Notes: generated from the sequence alone by a model not told the origin. A stretch of DNA of 12,697 bases from Candidatus Sericytochromatia bacterium (GCA_014377495.1 JACMPN010000292.1:1-12697), one strand, 5' to 3'; counted from the first letter of the stretch, positions 1 to 6,341 are shown. Numbers and translations are program-made.

Positions 1-293
1 GCCTGCGGGCGGCGGACCTCCGCCTCCGGGGCCGGCTCACGGCCTTCGGTGTCGGCCTTGGCCTCGGCCCCTTTTTGGAGGCTGGCGGCCCGGACGGCGG
101 AGTCGCCCGGGGAACAGAAAATCATCCGGGCCCGCCGCAGGGCGTCGTCGTAGTTGGGCGTGATATGGGACTCGACCATCGCCTCGGCGAGGGACTCCGC
201 CGTGCCGAACGTGTTCCGCAGGCTGACCAGCTGGGCCTGGGCCATCGGTTCGGTGAAGACGCTGGCCATGATGCGGCGTTTCTTGGGTTGCAA
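1..293 (-). CDS. Unknown protein, N-terminal part only (runs off left edge)
   Basis: An open frame reads leftward from 293 to the window edge without a stop, giving about 97 residues. I do not recognise the protein. The first ~70 residues look like an ordinary helical domain (MASVFTEPMAQAQLVS, then NYDDALRRARMIFCSPGDS). After residue ~75 it becomes a low-complexity Ala/Glu/Lys/Pro-rich linker. I chose the TTG at 293 because GGAGGG (300-305, read on the minus strand) sits 6 nt upstream. The in-frame ATG at 269 is the alternative but has no clear ribosome binding site. Third codon positions are strongly G/C, as in the neighbouring genes, which supports coding. It is transcribed divergently from rpsA, with a candidate promoter at 355-384. 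The C-terminus and total length are not visible. Confidence 0.6.
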   Translation of the reverse strand, partial: MQPKKRRIMASVFTEPMAQAQLVSLRNTFGTAESLAEAMVESHITPNYDDALRRARMIFCSPGDSAVRAASLQKGAEAKADTEGREPAPEAEVRRPQ

Positions 294-354
294 GGCGGGC
301 CCTCCGGGCGGGTGGACAGTGCACCACAGGGGTGCGGGTGGGACGGCTCTCTCC

Positions 355-384
355 ATTTAACCGGGTCTCACCGGCCGGGGGCAA
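355..384 (-). promoter_or_regulatory. Candidate sigma-70-type promoter of the leftward unknown gene
   Basis: On the minus strand a TTGCCC -35 (379-384) and a TTAAAT -10 (355-360) are separated by 18 nt. The predicted transcript begins about 55 nt before the TTG start of the leftward gene. It lies back to back with the rpsA promoter; the two -35 boxes flank the dyad at 385-404. Assigned by consensus only. Confidence 0.4.
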
Positions 385-404
385 CGTCCCGGTGCGCCGG
401 GACG
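385..404. promoter_or_regulatory. Perfect 8-bp inverted repeat between two divergent promoters
   Basis: CGTCCCGG (385-392) and CCGGGACG (397-404) form a perfect dyad with a TGCG centre. It fills the space between the -35 box of the leftward gene (379-384) and the -35 box of rpsA (408-413). This position suits an operator controlling both promoters. It lies upstream of both predicted start sites, so it would not be a hairpin in either transcript. The DNA-binding protein, if any, is unknown. Confidence 0.4.
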
Positions 405-407
405 CGA

Positions 408-436
408 TTGCCACCCCAATCGGCCGTTGGTATAGT
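408..436 (+). promoter_or_regulatory. Promoter of rpsA
   Basis: TTGCCA (408-413) and TATAGT (431-436) are separated by exactly 17 nt, and the -10 is preceded by an extended TG (428-429). This is the best consensus promoter in the window. The predicted start is near 443, giving a leader of about 60 nt before the GTG of rpsA. Confidence 0.65.
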
Positions 437-505
437 GCCCTATCACGGGGTGCCTCGGCGTCTCGCGTTTCCACGGCCGTCGCCGTACAGAGAGGAATAT
501 AAGTA

Positions 506-1594
506 GTGATTACCGAGCAGGAACAAGCCCTCGAGCCGATCGATTATGATTCGACCTTCGTCGATCTCACCCCCGGTCGGATCGTCAAGGGTATCGTGGT
601 GAAAGTCGATAGCACCGAGGCGTTGGTTGACGTGGGTGGCAAATCCGAAGGGATCGTGCCGCTGCGTGAAATCTCCAACACCCCGACCAACACGGCCATC
701 GGTCACATGACCGTCGGCGAGGAAATCGAACTTTTCATCCTGCGGGAAGAAAACGAAGATGGTCAGGTGACGCTGTCGAAGCGTCGTGTCGACCAGGCCC
801 GCGGCTGGCATTACGCCATGGACGACTTCGAAGCCAACAAGATCGTGCGGGCGAAGGTCGTCGGCGTGGTCAAGGGCGGCGTGCTGGTGGACATCCACCG
901 CATCCGGGGGTTCGTCCCCGCCAGCCAGCTGCGCATGCAGTTGGACTCGCTGGATGACATCGTCGGCGAAGAGTTGCCCCTCAAGATCATCGAGATCGAC
1001 CAGCGCCGGAACAAGCTGATCCTCAGCCACCGCAAGGCCCTCGAAGACGAGCGGTCCGCCCTGCGGGCCGAGGTGGTCGCCAACCTCATCGAAGGCAACA
1101 TCATCACCGGCAAGATCGTCCGCCTGGTCGATTTCGGTGCGTTCATCGATGTCGGCGGGATCGACGGCTTGCTGCCGATCTCCGAGATCAGCTGGCGCCG
1201 GATCAGCCATCCCTCCGAGGTGCTGCAGGTCGGCCAGGAGATCACGGTCAAGATCTTCAAGATCGACCGGGAGCTCAACCGCATCAGCCTGTCGCTGAAG
1301 CAGCTGCAGGAAGATCCCTGGGAGAAGGTCGTCCACCTCTTCCACGAGGGCGAGCGCATCAAGGGCCGGATCACGAAGTTGGCTCCCTTTGGCGCCTTCG
1401 TCGAGATCGCCGAGGGTGTCGAAGCCCTGCTGCCGACGATGGAGATCTCCGATCAGCCCATCAAGCTCCAGGAAGCCGTCACCATCGGTCAGGAGATTGA
1501 AGCGATCATCAAGCGGTTCCGGCCGCAAGAGCGCAAGATCAGCCTGAGCACCAAAGACGCCCAGCGTCAGGATGCCGAAGACGCCGGCGAATAG
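506..1594 (+). CDS. rpsA: 30S ribosomal protein S1, short four-domain form
   Basis: Ribosomal protein S1 binds single-stranded mRNA on the small ribosomal subunit and helps initiation. The 362-residue product contains four S1 (OB-fold) repeats at about residues 23-95, 108-178, 193-268 and 278-350. Repeats 3 and 4 carry the classic GKIVRLVDFGAFIDVGG and GRITKLAPFGAFVEI strands and end in RISLSLKQ and KISLSTKD. Repeat 2 (VVKGGVLVDIHRIRGFVPASQL) is the variant typical of a ribosome-binding S1 repeat. Enterobacterial S1 has six repeats and ~557 residues, so this is a short form like those of Gram-positive and some other phyla. The GTG start at 506 is supported by GAGGA 9 nt upstream. The acidic tail (QRQDAEDAGE) is unremarkable. 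It is monocistronic, between a strong promoter and an intrinsic terminator. Another S1-domain RNA-binding protein is possible but less likely. Confidence 0.9.
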   Translation: MITEQEQALEPIDYDSTFVDLTPGRIVKGIVVKVDSTEALVDVGGKSEGIVPLREISNTPTNTAIGHMTVGEEIELFILREENEDGQVTLSKRRVDQARGWHYAMDDFEANKIVRAKVVGVVKGGVLVDIHRIRGFVPASQLRMQLDSLDDIVGEELPLKIIEIDQRRNKLILSHRKALEDERSALRAEVVANLIEGNIITGKIVRLVDFGAFIDVGGIDGLLPISEISWRRISHPSEVLQVGQEITVKIFKIDRELNRISLSLKQLQEDPWEKVVHLFHEGERIKGRITKLAPFGAFVEIAEGVEALLPTMEISDQPIKLQEAVTIGQEIEAIIKRFRPQERKISLSTKDAQRQDAEDAGE

Positions 1595-1611
1595 GCTTTA
1601 GGCCAGTCGCC

Positions 1612-1654
1612 AGAACGAGGCGGGGCCCGCAAGGTCCCCGGCTCGTTCTTGTTT
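1612..1654 (+). terminator. Intrinsic terminator of rpsA
   Basis: AGAACGAG (1612-1619) pairs with CTCGTTCT (1642-1649), and an inner CGGGG/CCCCG helix extends the stem after one mismatch. TGTTT follows at once (1650-1654). It lies 17 nt after the rpsA stop codon. Confidence 0.75.
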
Positions 1655-1732
1655 GGGGCGCCGGCATGGGGATTGACCCGTGTCCGCTCGCCTGCCGCCA
1701 GAGTGCCGGGCACAGCTTACGATGCGCCGCGG

Positions 1733-1763
1733 CTGACATTCCGCCGACGTCAACTGTTAGAAT
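1733..1763 (+). promoter_or_regulatory. Candidate promoter of ilvE
   Basis: CTGACA (1733-1738) and TAGAAT (1758-1763) match the consensus at five of six positions each, with a long 19-nt spacer. An extended TG at 1755-1756 precedes the -10. The start would be near 1770, leaving an untranslated leader of roughly 157 nt before ilvE. The 332-nt gap 1595-1926 thus holds the rpsA terminator, this promoter and the ilvE leader. I see no T-box or known riboswitch in it. Confidence 0.5.
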
Positions 1764-1926
1764 GCGGGTGATCTGACGACGGCGCCGTGACGACGCCGCC
1801 CCCATATAACTGCCGAGCCCGACAACGACCATCACCATGGCGTGATGGCATGGCATTTTCCAGTGCAACGGTCGGAACCCACCCCACGGGGTGCAACCGG
1901 TCGCTTTGACCCATAAGGAGTTTTCC

Positions 1927-3000
1927 GTGCAACTGCACATCCTCACGGATCCGGCAACGACGCCGTTGGGCCTCGATGTCGATCCCGGCTTCGGCGAGTG
2001 CTTCACCCCCGGCATGATCCTCAGGGATTATGAGCCCGGCCTGGGCTGGCAGGACGCACGGCTGGTGCCCCGGGCCCCGCTGAGCATCGATCCGGCGGCC
2101 GTGGCCCTGCATTACGGCCAGAGCATCTTCGAGGGCATGAAAGCCTATCGGGATACCCGCGGGGAACTCGTCCTCTTCCGTCCGGAAGCCAACGCCGAAC
2201 GCATGACCCTGTCGGCCGAGCGGATGGCGATGCCGCCGATCCCCGTCGCCGAGTTCACGGAGCTGGTCAAAGCCTTCGTCGCCCATCAAGGGGCCTGTCT
2301 GTCGGATGATCCCAGCCATGCCCTGTACCTGCGGCCGATCACGTTCGGCACCGACGGCGTGCTCGGGGTGCATCCGTCCAAGGCGTACACCTTCGTCCTC
2401 TTGGGGATGATCGTCAGCAGCTACTTCAAAAAGGGGTCCAAAGGCCTCCGCCTGCGGGTCGAGGATCAGTACGTGCGGGCCGTCAAAGGCGGCACCGGTG
2501 CCGCCAAGACCGCCGGCAATTACGCCGCCAGCCTCCTGGCCCAGCGCAAGGCCGTCGAGGCCGGCTGTGATCAGGTCCTCTGGCTCGATGCCCAGCACCG
2601 TGAATACATCGAGGAGCTGGGCGGCATGAACTGCTTCACCGTCCTCGACGGCACGCTGGTCACCCCGCCACTGGGCGACACGATCCTCGCCGGCATCACC
2701 CGGGACACCCTGCTTGCGTTGGCCCGCCATCTGGGCATCCCCACCGAGGAACGGCCCCTGCCGTTGTCCGAAGTGCTGGACGGCATCAGCAGCGGCCGGA
2801 CCACCGAGGTCTTCGCCACGGGCACGGCCGCCGTGATCAGCTCAGTCGCCGAGTTGGTCTGGAAGGGCGAGACCTTCCGCCTCCCGGATGCCCAGCCGAT
2901 CGCCACGATGCTCAAAGCGAAGCTGACAGGCATCCAGAAGGGCACCGAGCCCGACACGATGCACTGGCTGACGCACGCGCAGCCGACGGCGCTGGTGTAA
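1927..3000 (+). CDS. ilvE: Branched-chain amino acid aminotransferase
   Basis: A PLP enzyme (fold type IV) that exchanges the amino group between glutamate and the 2-oxo acids of leucine, isoleucine and valine in the cytosol, the last step of branched-chain synthesis. Length (357 residues) fits the larger BCAT subfamily. Visible signatures: HYGQSIFEGMKAYR near residue 60; RPITFGTDGVLGV; catalytic Lys194 in GTGAAKTAGNYAASLLAQ; EELGGMN at 229-235, the family hallmark; and the phosphate-binding ATGTAAVISS near 297. I place the start at GTG 1927 because AAGGAG (1915-1920) lies 6 nt upstream; the frame is also open from a GTG at 1891, but that one lacks a binding site. The gene has its own promoter, a ~157-nt leader and a strong terminator, so it is probably monocistronic. 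No other branched-chain genes are in the window. Confidence 0.93.
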   Translation: MQLHILTDPATTPLGLDVDPGFGECFTPGMILRDYEPGLGWQDARLVPRAPLSIDPAAVALHYGQSIFEGMKAYRDTRGELVLFRPEANAERMTLSAERMAMPPIPVAEFTELVKAFVAHQGACLSDDPSHALYLRPITFGTDGVLGVHPSKAYTFVLLGMIVSSYFKKGSKGLRLRVEDQYVRAVKGGTGAAKTAGNYAASLLAQRKAVEAGCDQVLWLDAQHREYIEELGGMNCFTVLDGTLVTPPLGDTILAGITRDTLLALARHLGIPTEERPLPLSEVLDGISSGRTTEVFATGTAAVISSVAELVWKGETFRLPDAQPIATMLKAKLTGIQKGTEPDTMHWLTHAQPTALV

Positions 3001-3015
3001 TCCACCTCAGATCCA

Positions 3016-3048
3016 GGCCCCTGCCGATCCGGCGGGGGCCTTTTGCTT
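3016..3048 (+). terminator. Intrinsic terminator of ilvE
   Basis: GGCCCCTGCCG (3016-3026) pairs with CGGCGGGGGCC (3030-3040) over 11 bp, with one G-T wobble and a very small ATC loop, followed by TTTTGCTT. A strong canonical terminator 15 nt after the ilvE stop. Confidence 0.85.
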
Positions 3049-3126
3049 GGCCAGCCCCGGGTGGCACTCGCCCCTCAGTGCCGCCAAGGCCGCCTTGCCG
3101 GTGCCATCCTGTCAGCAGGAGGCGTC

Positions 3127-3543
3127 ATGGCAACAACCGACCCCGCACGCACCTGGCAGCAGCTGTGGCCGCAGCCGGGCCGTTTGCCGGCCGCCCTGAG
3201 CGATGGGGAGTGTGCGGCACTGGCGGACCTGATCATCGCTGTGACGGCCCGGTGGGGACGACGGCTGCCCAGTGCCACCCCCCGGCTACCGGACCCGCGA
3301 CTGGCCGTCCTAGCGGACGGACCGCGGCTGTTCACCGGGGATTTCGGCGGGGGCCCCCAGGTGCAAGTGGCCTGGGCCGGGCGACTGGTGTTCGACTGGC
3401 TACCGGCATCGGCTTGCCTGCGCCTCTACCGGCCAGGACCGTGGAGTGCCGCCTTGGGCGTGGCGCTCTCGGGCCTGCTCACCGGGGACCCGCACGTGCG
3501 GCTCGCCATGGTCACCGACCGGGTGGCTGTCACGCCGCCCTGA
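3127..3543 (+). CDS. Hypothetical protein, 138 residues
   Basis: I do not recognise this protein. The ATG at 3127 has an excellent ribosome binding site, AGGAGG at 3117-3122, 4 nt upstream, so translation is likely. The frame is open further upstream, but that would run into the ilvE terminator region. The product is soluble-looking, with no signal peptide or membrane helix, and contains several Trp residues. An N-terminal helical part (residues 1-40, including ALSDGECAALADLIIAVTAR) is followed by what looks like short beta strands (LFTGDFGGGPQVQVAWAG, RLVFDWLPASACLRLYRPG) and a final LAMVTDRVAV strand. It stands alone between the ilvE terminator and convergent bioY. I see no convincing promoter in the 80 nt before it. 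A lineage-restricted small protein is my best description. Confidence 0.6.
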   Translation: MATTDPARTWQQLWPQPGRLPAALSDGECAALADLIIAVTARWGRRLPSATPRLPDPRLAVLADGPRLFTGDFGGGPQVQVAWAGRLVFDWLPASACLRLYRPGPWSAALGVALSGLLTGDPHVRLAMVTDRVAVTPP

Positions 3544-3609
3544 CGCGGATTTTGGCTGCATGCTCCGTGAGTCGCACCGTGGGAATCTGACGGCGGAGGC
3601 GGCGACCGT

Positions 3610-4245
3610 TCAGCGGCCGAGCCCGGGCTCCAGCGGGGGTGCCGGCCGCCCGGAGACGCTCAGCCGGGGCCGGAAGCGGGCGATCACAGCCGTGACAGCC
3701 GTCAGGGGCACGAGCAACAGCAGATGCCCCTGCAGGGGCCAAAGCACCAACGTGCTCAATGCCGCCGACCAGGTCGTCCCCGTCAGGCGGCTGAATGCCA
3801 GGACGAACCCGCAAACGTGCAGGAAGATCAGACCGGCCACCGCCCCCTGCAAGTGCTGCAACCAGCCGGCAGGACGGCGCTCGGCCAGCAGGCCACAGAC
3901 GAGACAAGCCGGCACGACGCCCATGATGTACCCCGCCGTGGGACCGGCCCAGACCTCGCTGCCGCCGCCCTGGTAAAAGACCGGCCAGCCACTCAGGCCG
4001 ACGCCCAGGTAGACGAGCTGCGACAACGTCCCCAGCCGGAGCCCCAAAACCAGCGGGGCCAGGAGCATCGCCTCGATCTGCACGCTCCAGATGCCCAGCC
4101 CGAGGTAAAAGCTGGGCCCCTGCCAGACCAAACGGATGCCATCACCCACCGGCAGATGGCCGCTGATAAAGGGCAGTGTGACCGGCACAAACGTGGCAAT
4201 CACCGTCAACAGGGCGAAGGCCACTGCCAGGCCAAGACGAAACAT
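3610..4245 (-). CDS. bioY: Biotin transporter substrate-binding subunit BioY
   Basis: BioY is the integral-membrane S component that captures biotin for ECF-type transporters, working alone or with an EcfA/EcfT energising module. The 211-residue product is very hydrophobic, with about six membrane segments (near residues 5-25, 50-68, 70-92, 105-125, 135-155 and 163-190). The family signature is clear: LLAPLVLGLRLGTLSQLVYL, then GWPVFYQGGG, then GPTAGYIMGVVPACLVCGLL. The segment between helix 1 and the LLAPLVLG motif is longer than in Bacillus BioY and reminds me of cyanobacterial homologues. The ATG at 4245 is preceded by GGAAGG (4256-4261) at 10 nt. A possible hydrophobic mini-ORF ends 18 nt upstream. 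No biotin synthesis or EcfA/EcfT genes are nearby. The gene is convergent with the unknown gene ending at 3543; I see no clear terminator in 3544-3609. Confidence 0.85.
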   Translation of the reverse strand: MFRLGLAVAFALLTVIATFVPVTLPFISGHLPVGDGIRLVWQGPSFYLGLGIWSVQIEAMLLAPLVLGLRLGTLSQLVYLGVGLSGWPVFYQGGGSEVWAGPTAGYIMGVVPACLVCGLLAERRPAGWLQHLQGAVAGLIFLHVCGFVLAFSRLTGTTWSAALSTLVLWPLQGHLLLLVPLTAVTAVIARFRPRLSVSGRPAPPLEPGLGR

Positions 4246-4263
4246 CCGATCGGCGCCTTCCGG

Positions 4264-4356
4264 TCACAGGAGAATCACCAAGAGCGTACCCCAGTGGTGG
4301 CGCAAGATCAAAATGGCGATGGGCACTTTCGAGACCCGCCGGATCGTTCGCACCAC
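4264..4356 (-). CDS. Possible 30-residue hydrophobic mini-protein upstream of bioY
   Basis: On the minus strand a short frame ends with TGA at 4264-4266, 18 nt before the bioY ATG. From GTG 4356 it would encode 30 residues: a basic start (VVRTIRRVSKVP) and then a hydrophobic stretch broken by a polar patch (AILILRHHWGTLLVILL). That looks like one membrane helix preceded by positive charges. Third positions are mostly G/C, as in real genes here. Against it: no Shine-Dalgarno sequence precedes GTG 4353/4356 or TTG 4359, and the frame stays open upstream to about 4427. It could be a leader peptide coupled to bioY, a small membrane protein, or the remaining C-terminus of a lost gene. Confidence 0.3.
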   Translation of the reverse strand: MVRTIRRVSKVPIAILILRHHWGTLLVILL

Positions 4357-4390
4357 CAAGTGGGCTGCCAGCAACGACGGTGGCTGATGG

Positions 4391-4404
4391 CGTGCGAGCG
4401 CACG
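4391..4404. repeat. Short inverted repeat
   Basis: CGTGCG (4391-4396) and CGCACG (4399-4404) are perfect inverted arms around AG. It lies between the dispersed repeat and the bioY mini-ORF. Too short to assign a role. Confidence 0.3.
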
Positions 4405-4421
4405 TCTCTGGTGGGTGGCGT

Positions 4422-4470
4422 CCTCACCTCACCCCCCAGCCCCCTCTACAAGGTGGAGAGGGGGAGCCTT
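4422..4470. repeat. C-tract/G-tract palindromic dispersed repeat
   Basis: A run of TCACC and C-tract motifs leads into CCCCCTCT (4440-4447), an ACAAGGTGG loop, and AGAGGGGG (4457-4464). This resembles the CCCCCTCTCCAC...GTGGAGAGGGGG palindromes scattered through the genomes of several phyla, which I recall from general experience rather than a search. Here the left arm lacks the CC that would pair with the right-arm GG, which suggests a decayed copy. It could form a hairpin in RNA from either strand. It sits in the 4357-4853 gap, which otherwise holds only the hairpin at 4777-4815; frames across the gap look non-coding and its base composition is less G/C-biased than in the flanking genes. 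Confidence 0.55.
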
Positions 4471-4776
4471 AGAGCGTTTCCCCGTTCGCTGGTCGCTCCG
4501 CATGGGCGATTGCGTGGCGGGAGCCCCCAGCCTGACCGTCCACACAGGCAGCAAACCCCGTCAAACAGGTGGCTTGTTAGCGATCGGCGAACGCACCGCA
4601 GTCAATGGGGGCTATATGTTGCGAGCCGAGGCCAAAGGACGCAAAATCATCCCTGGTCCCACGAAAACGGCCTATGCAGCAACCGCACGCCACCCAAAAC
4701 CAAAAAAGGCATCTCAGGGCACATCGCAACCACACGTGGTCGTCTGGGGCGGGGCGTAGTGGTCCAGATGCTAGGA

Positions 4777-4815
4777 AGGCCCGGCGACAGCTCCTACTGG
4801 AGCTTAGCCGGGCCT
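4777..4815 (-). terminator. Stable hairpin downstream of rho (no U-tract)
   Basis: AGGCCCGGC (4777-4785) pairs with GCCGGGCCT (4807-4815) over 9 bp; inside, AGCTCC (4789-4794) pairs with GGAGCT (4799-4804) around a TACT loop. A small GAC/TA internal loop separates the helices. It begins 38 nt after the rho stop on the minus strand. Neither strand has a following T-run, so it is not a canonical intrinsic terminator. It may be a 3'-end barrier to exonucleases after Rho-dependent termination, or another structured RNA. Confidence 0.5.
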
Positions 4816-4853
4816 GACACCGCAGATGGGCGACTACGCACCACCCCAGGCGA

Positions 4854-6128
4854 TCACGTCGCGTTGTCGACGATGGAGGCTAAGAACTCCTTGTTCGCCG
4901 CCGTCCGCTTCAGGCGGTCGATGAGGAACTCGGTGACTTCGGCCGTCTCGCCCGCATCCAGCGTGCGCCGCAGGAACTGCTGCTTGCGCAACACTTCCGG
5001 CGAGAGCAGCAGCTCTTCTTTGCGGGTGCCGGAGAGCTTGACGTCGATCGCCGGGAAGATCCGCCGGTCGGCCAGCTTGCGGCCCAGCCGCAACTCCATG
5101 TTGCCGGTGCCCTTGAACTCCTCGAAAATGACCTCGTCCATCCGGCTGCCGGTGTCCACCAGCGCCGTGGCCAGGATCGTCAGCGATCCGCCGCCCTCGA
5201 TGTTCCGGGCAGCGCCGAAAAAGCGCTTCGGCCGGTGCATGGCGTTCGGGTCGAGACCGCCGGACAGCGTCCGGCCGCTCGGCGGCATGATCAGGTTGTA
5301 GGCCCGGCCCATGCGGGTGATCGAATCCAGAAGGATGACCACGTCCCGGTTCGCTTCCACCAGGCGCTTGGCCTTTTCCATGACCAGCTCGGAAACCCGT
5401 ACATGGTTGTCGGGCAACTCGTCGAAGGTGCTGTAGACCACCTCACCCTTGACCGACCGCTGGAAGTCCGTGACTTCCTCGGGACGTTCGTCGATCAGCA
5501 GGGCGATCAGATGCACGTCGGGGTGGTTGGTCGTCACCGCATTGGCGATGGCCTTGAGCAAAGTCGTCTTGCCCGCCTTCGGGGGGGCGACGATCAGACC
5601 GCGCTGGCCCTTGCCGATGGGGGCAAAAATGTCGATCACCCGGGTGCTGATCGGTCCGCCGTCCGTCTCCAGCGACAGATGGTCCAACGGGTAGATGGGC
5701 ACCAGGTCGTCGAAGGGCGTCACCGCCGCGGCGATCTCAGGCGTCGTGCCGTTCACCGCTTCGATACGGACCAGCGAATAATATTTTTCGGTTTCCTTGG
5801 GCGGACGCACCTGGGCGGTGACCGTGCTACCCGAGGTCAGCCACCAGCGCCGCACCTGCTGCTGGCTCAAGTAGACGTCCTCCGGGCTGGGCAGATAGCC
5901 CTTGACCCGCATGAAGCCGTAGCCCTCCGGCAACACTTCCAGGACACCCTGGGCATAGATCGCACCGTACTGGTCCTGCTGGCCCTGGAGGATCCGGTCG
6001 ATCAGCTCCTGTTTTTTGAGGGCGCGGTACCGCGGGACATTGATCCGGCGGGCGATCTCACCGAGCTCGGTGATCGACTTGGTGTGCAGCGCGGCGGCAT
6101 CAAGGGTAGTGGTTTCCAACGGCCTCAT
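4854..6128 (-). CDS. rho: Transcription termination factor Rho
   Basis: Rho is a homohexameric RNA-dependent ATPase/translocase that ends transcription of untranslated RNA. At 424 residues it has the usual length of the E. coli protein, without the large N-terminal insert of actinobacterial Rho. Domains in order: Rho N-terminal helical domain (~17-47, SITELGEIARRI); cold-shock-like RNA-binding OB fold (~57-125, with YGFMR and DVYLSQQQVRRW); ATPase core. Walker A is APPKAGKT (181-188), LIDERPEEV (211-219) supplies the catalytic acidic residue, Walker B is DVVILLDSITR (262-272), the Q-loop region is LSGGLDPNAMHRPKRFFGAARN (288-309 region), and the R-loop is in FKGTGNME. All key residues seem intact, so it should be active. 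ATG 6128 is preceded by a weak purine-rich AAAGTGAG. It follows tRNA-Lys on the same strand across a C-rich leader that may allow self-regulation. Confidence 0.97.
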   Translation of the reverse strand: MRPLETTTLDAAALHTKSITELGEIARRINVPRYRALKKQELIDRILQGQQDQYGAIYAQGVLEVLPEGYGFMRVKGYLPSPEDVYLSQQQVRRWWLTSGSTVTAQVRPPKETEKYYSLVRIEAVNGTTPEIAAAVTPFDDLVPIYPLDHLSLETDGGPISTRVIDIFAPIGKGQRGLIVAPPKAGKTTLLKAIANAVTTNHPDVHLIALLIDERPEEVTDFQRSVKGEVVYSTFDELPDNHVRVSELVMEKAKRLVEANRDVVILLDSITRMGRAYNLIMPPSGRTLSGGLDPNAMHRPKRFFGAARNIEGGGSLTILATALVDTGSRMDEVIFEEFKGTGNMELRLGRKLADRRIFPAIDVKLSGTRKEELLLSPEVLRKQQFLRRTLDAGETAEVTEFLIDRLKRTAANKEFLASIVDNAT

Positions 6129-6268
6129 TACTCACTTTCAGCACTTTGAGGGGGGCGCCGAGACACGGATCAGGCATGGGTCCCGGCGGATTCAGCACGG
6201 AGACGCTGCGGAGACGTGTGGTCCACGAGGTAGGGACGATGGACGGCGCCATTCGAAGAAAAGGGGTG
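6129..6268 (-). promoter_or_regulatory. C-rich leader between tRNA-Lys and rho
   Basis: By my count this 140-nt stretch has 54 C and 33 G on the transcribed (minus-sense) strand, with few obvious stems. C-over-G, weakly structured RNA is what Rho loads on. In E. coli the rho leader is known to attenuate its own expression through Rho; a similar loop here is inference. I see no convincing promoter within it, so rho may be read from the tRNA promoter. Confidence 0.3.

Positions 6269-6341
<73 letters not shown>

Noticed and set aside
37..474. 145-codon minus-strand frame over the left intergenic region
   Set aside because: It crosses both divergent promoters and the dyad, is Arg/Pro-rich, and competes with the better supported frame at 1-293, which has a good ribosome binding site.
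443..1528. 361-codon minus-strand frame opposite rpsA
   Set aside because: Mirror of the S1 codons, Asp/Leu-rich with no family resemblance, and it would start within the rpsA coding region.
1891..1926. Upstream GTG (1891) as the ilvE start
   Set aside because: No Shine-Dalgarno is in place, and it would put the strong AAGGAG at 1915-1920 inside the gene; GTG 1927 is correctly spaced from it.
1655..1926. T-box or leucine leader attenuator before ilvE
   Set aside because: No T-box consensus, no run of branched-chain codons and no terminator hairpin with U-tract in the leader.
4415..4759. 114-codon plus-strand frame in the rho-bioY gap
   Set aside because: Begins inside the dispersed repeat, has no ribosome binding site and reads like random low-complexity sequence.
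3724..5301. 525-codon plus-strand frame across bioY, the gap and rho
   Set aside because: It is antisense to two clear genes and runs through the palindromic repeat; the composition (Gln/Arg/Pro-rich) has no domain pattern. High GC suppresses stops on the opposite strand.
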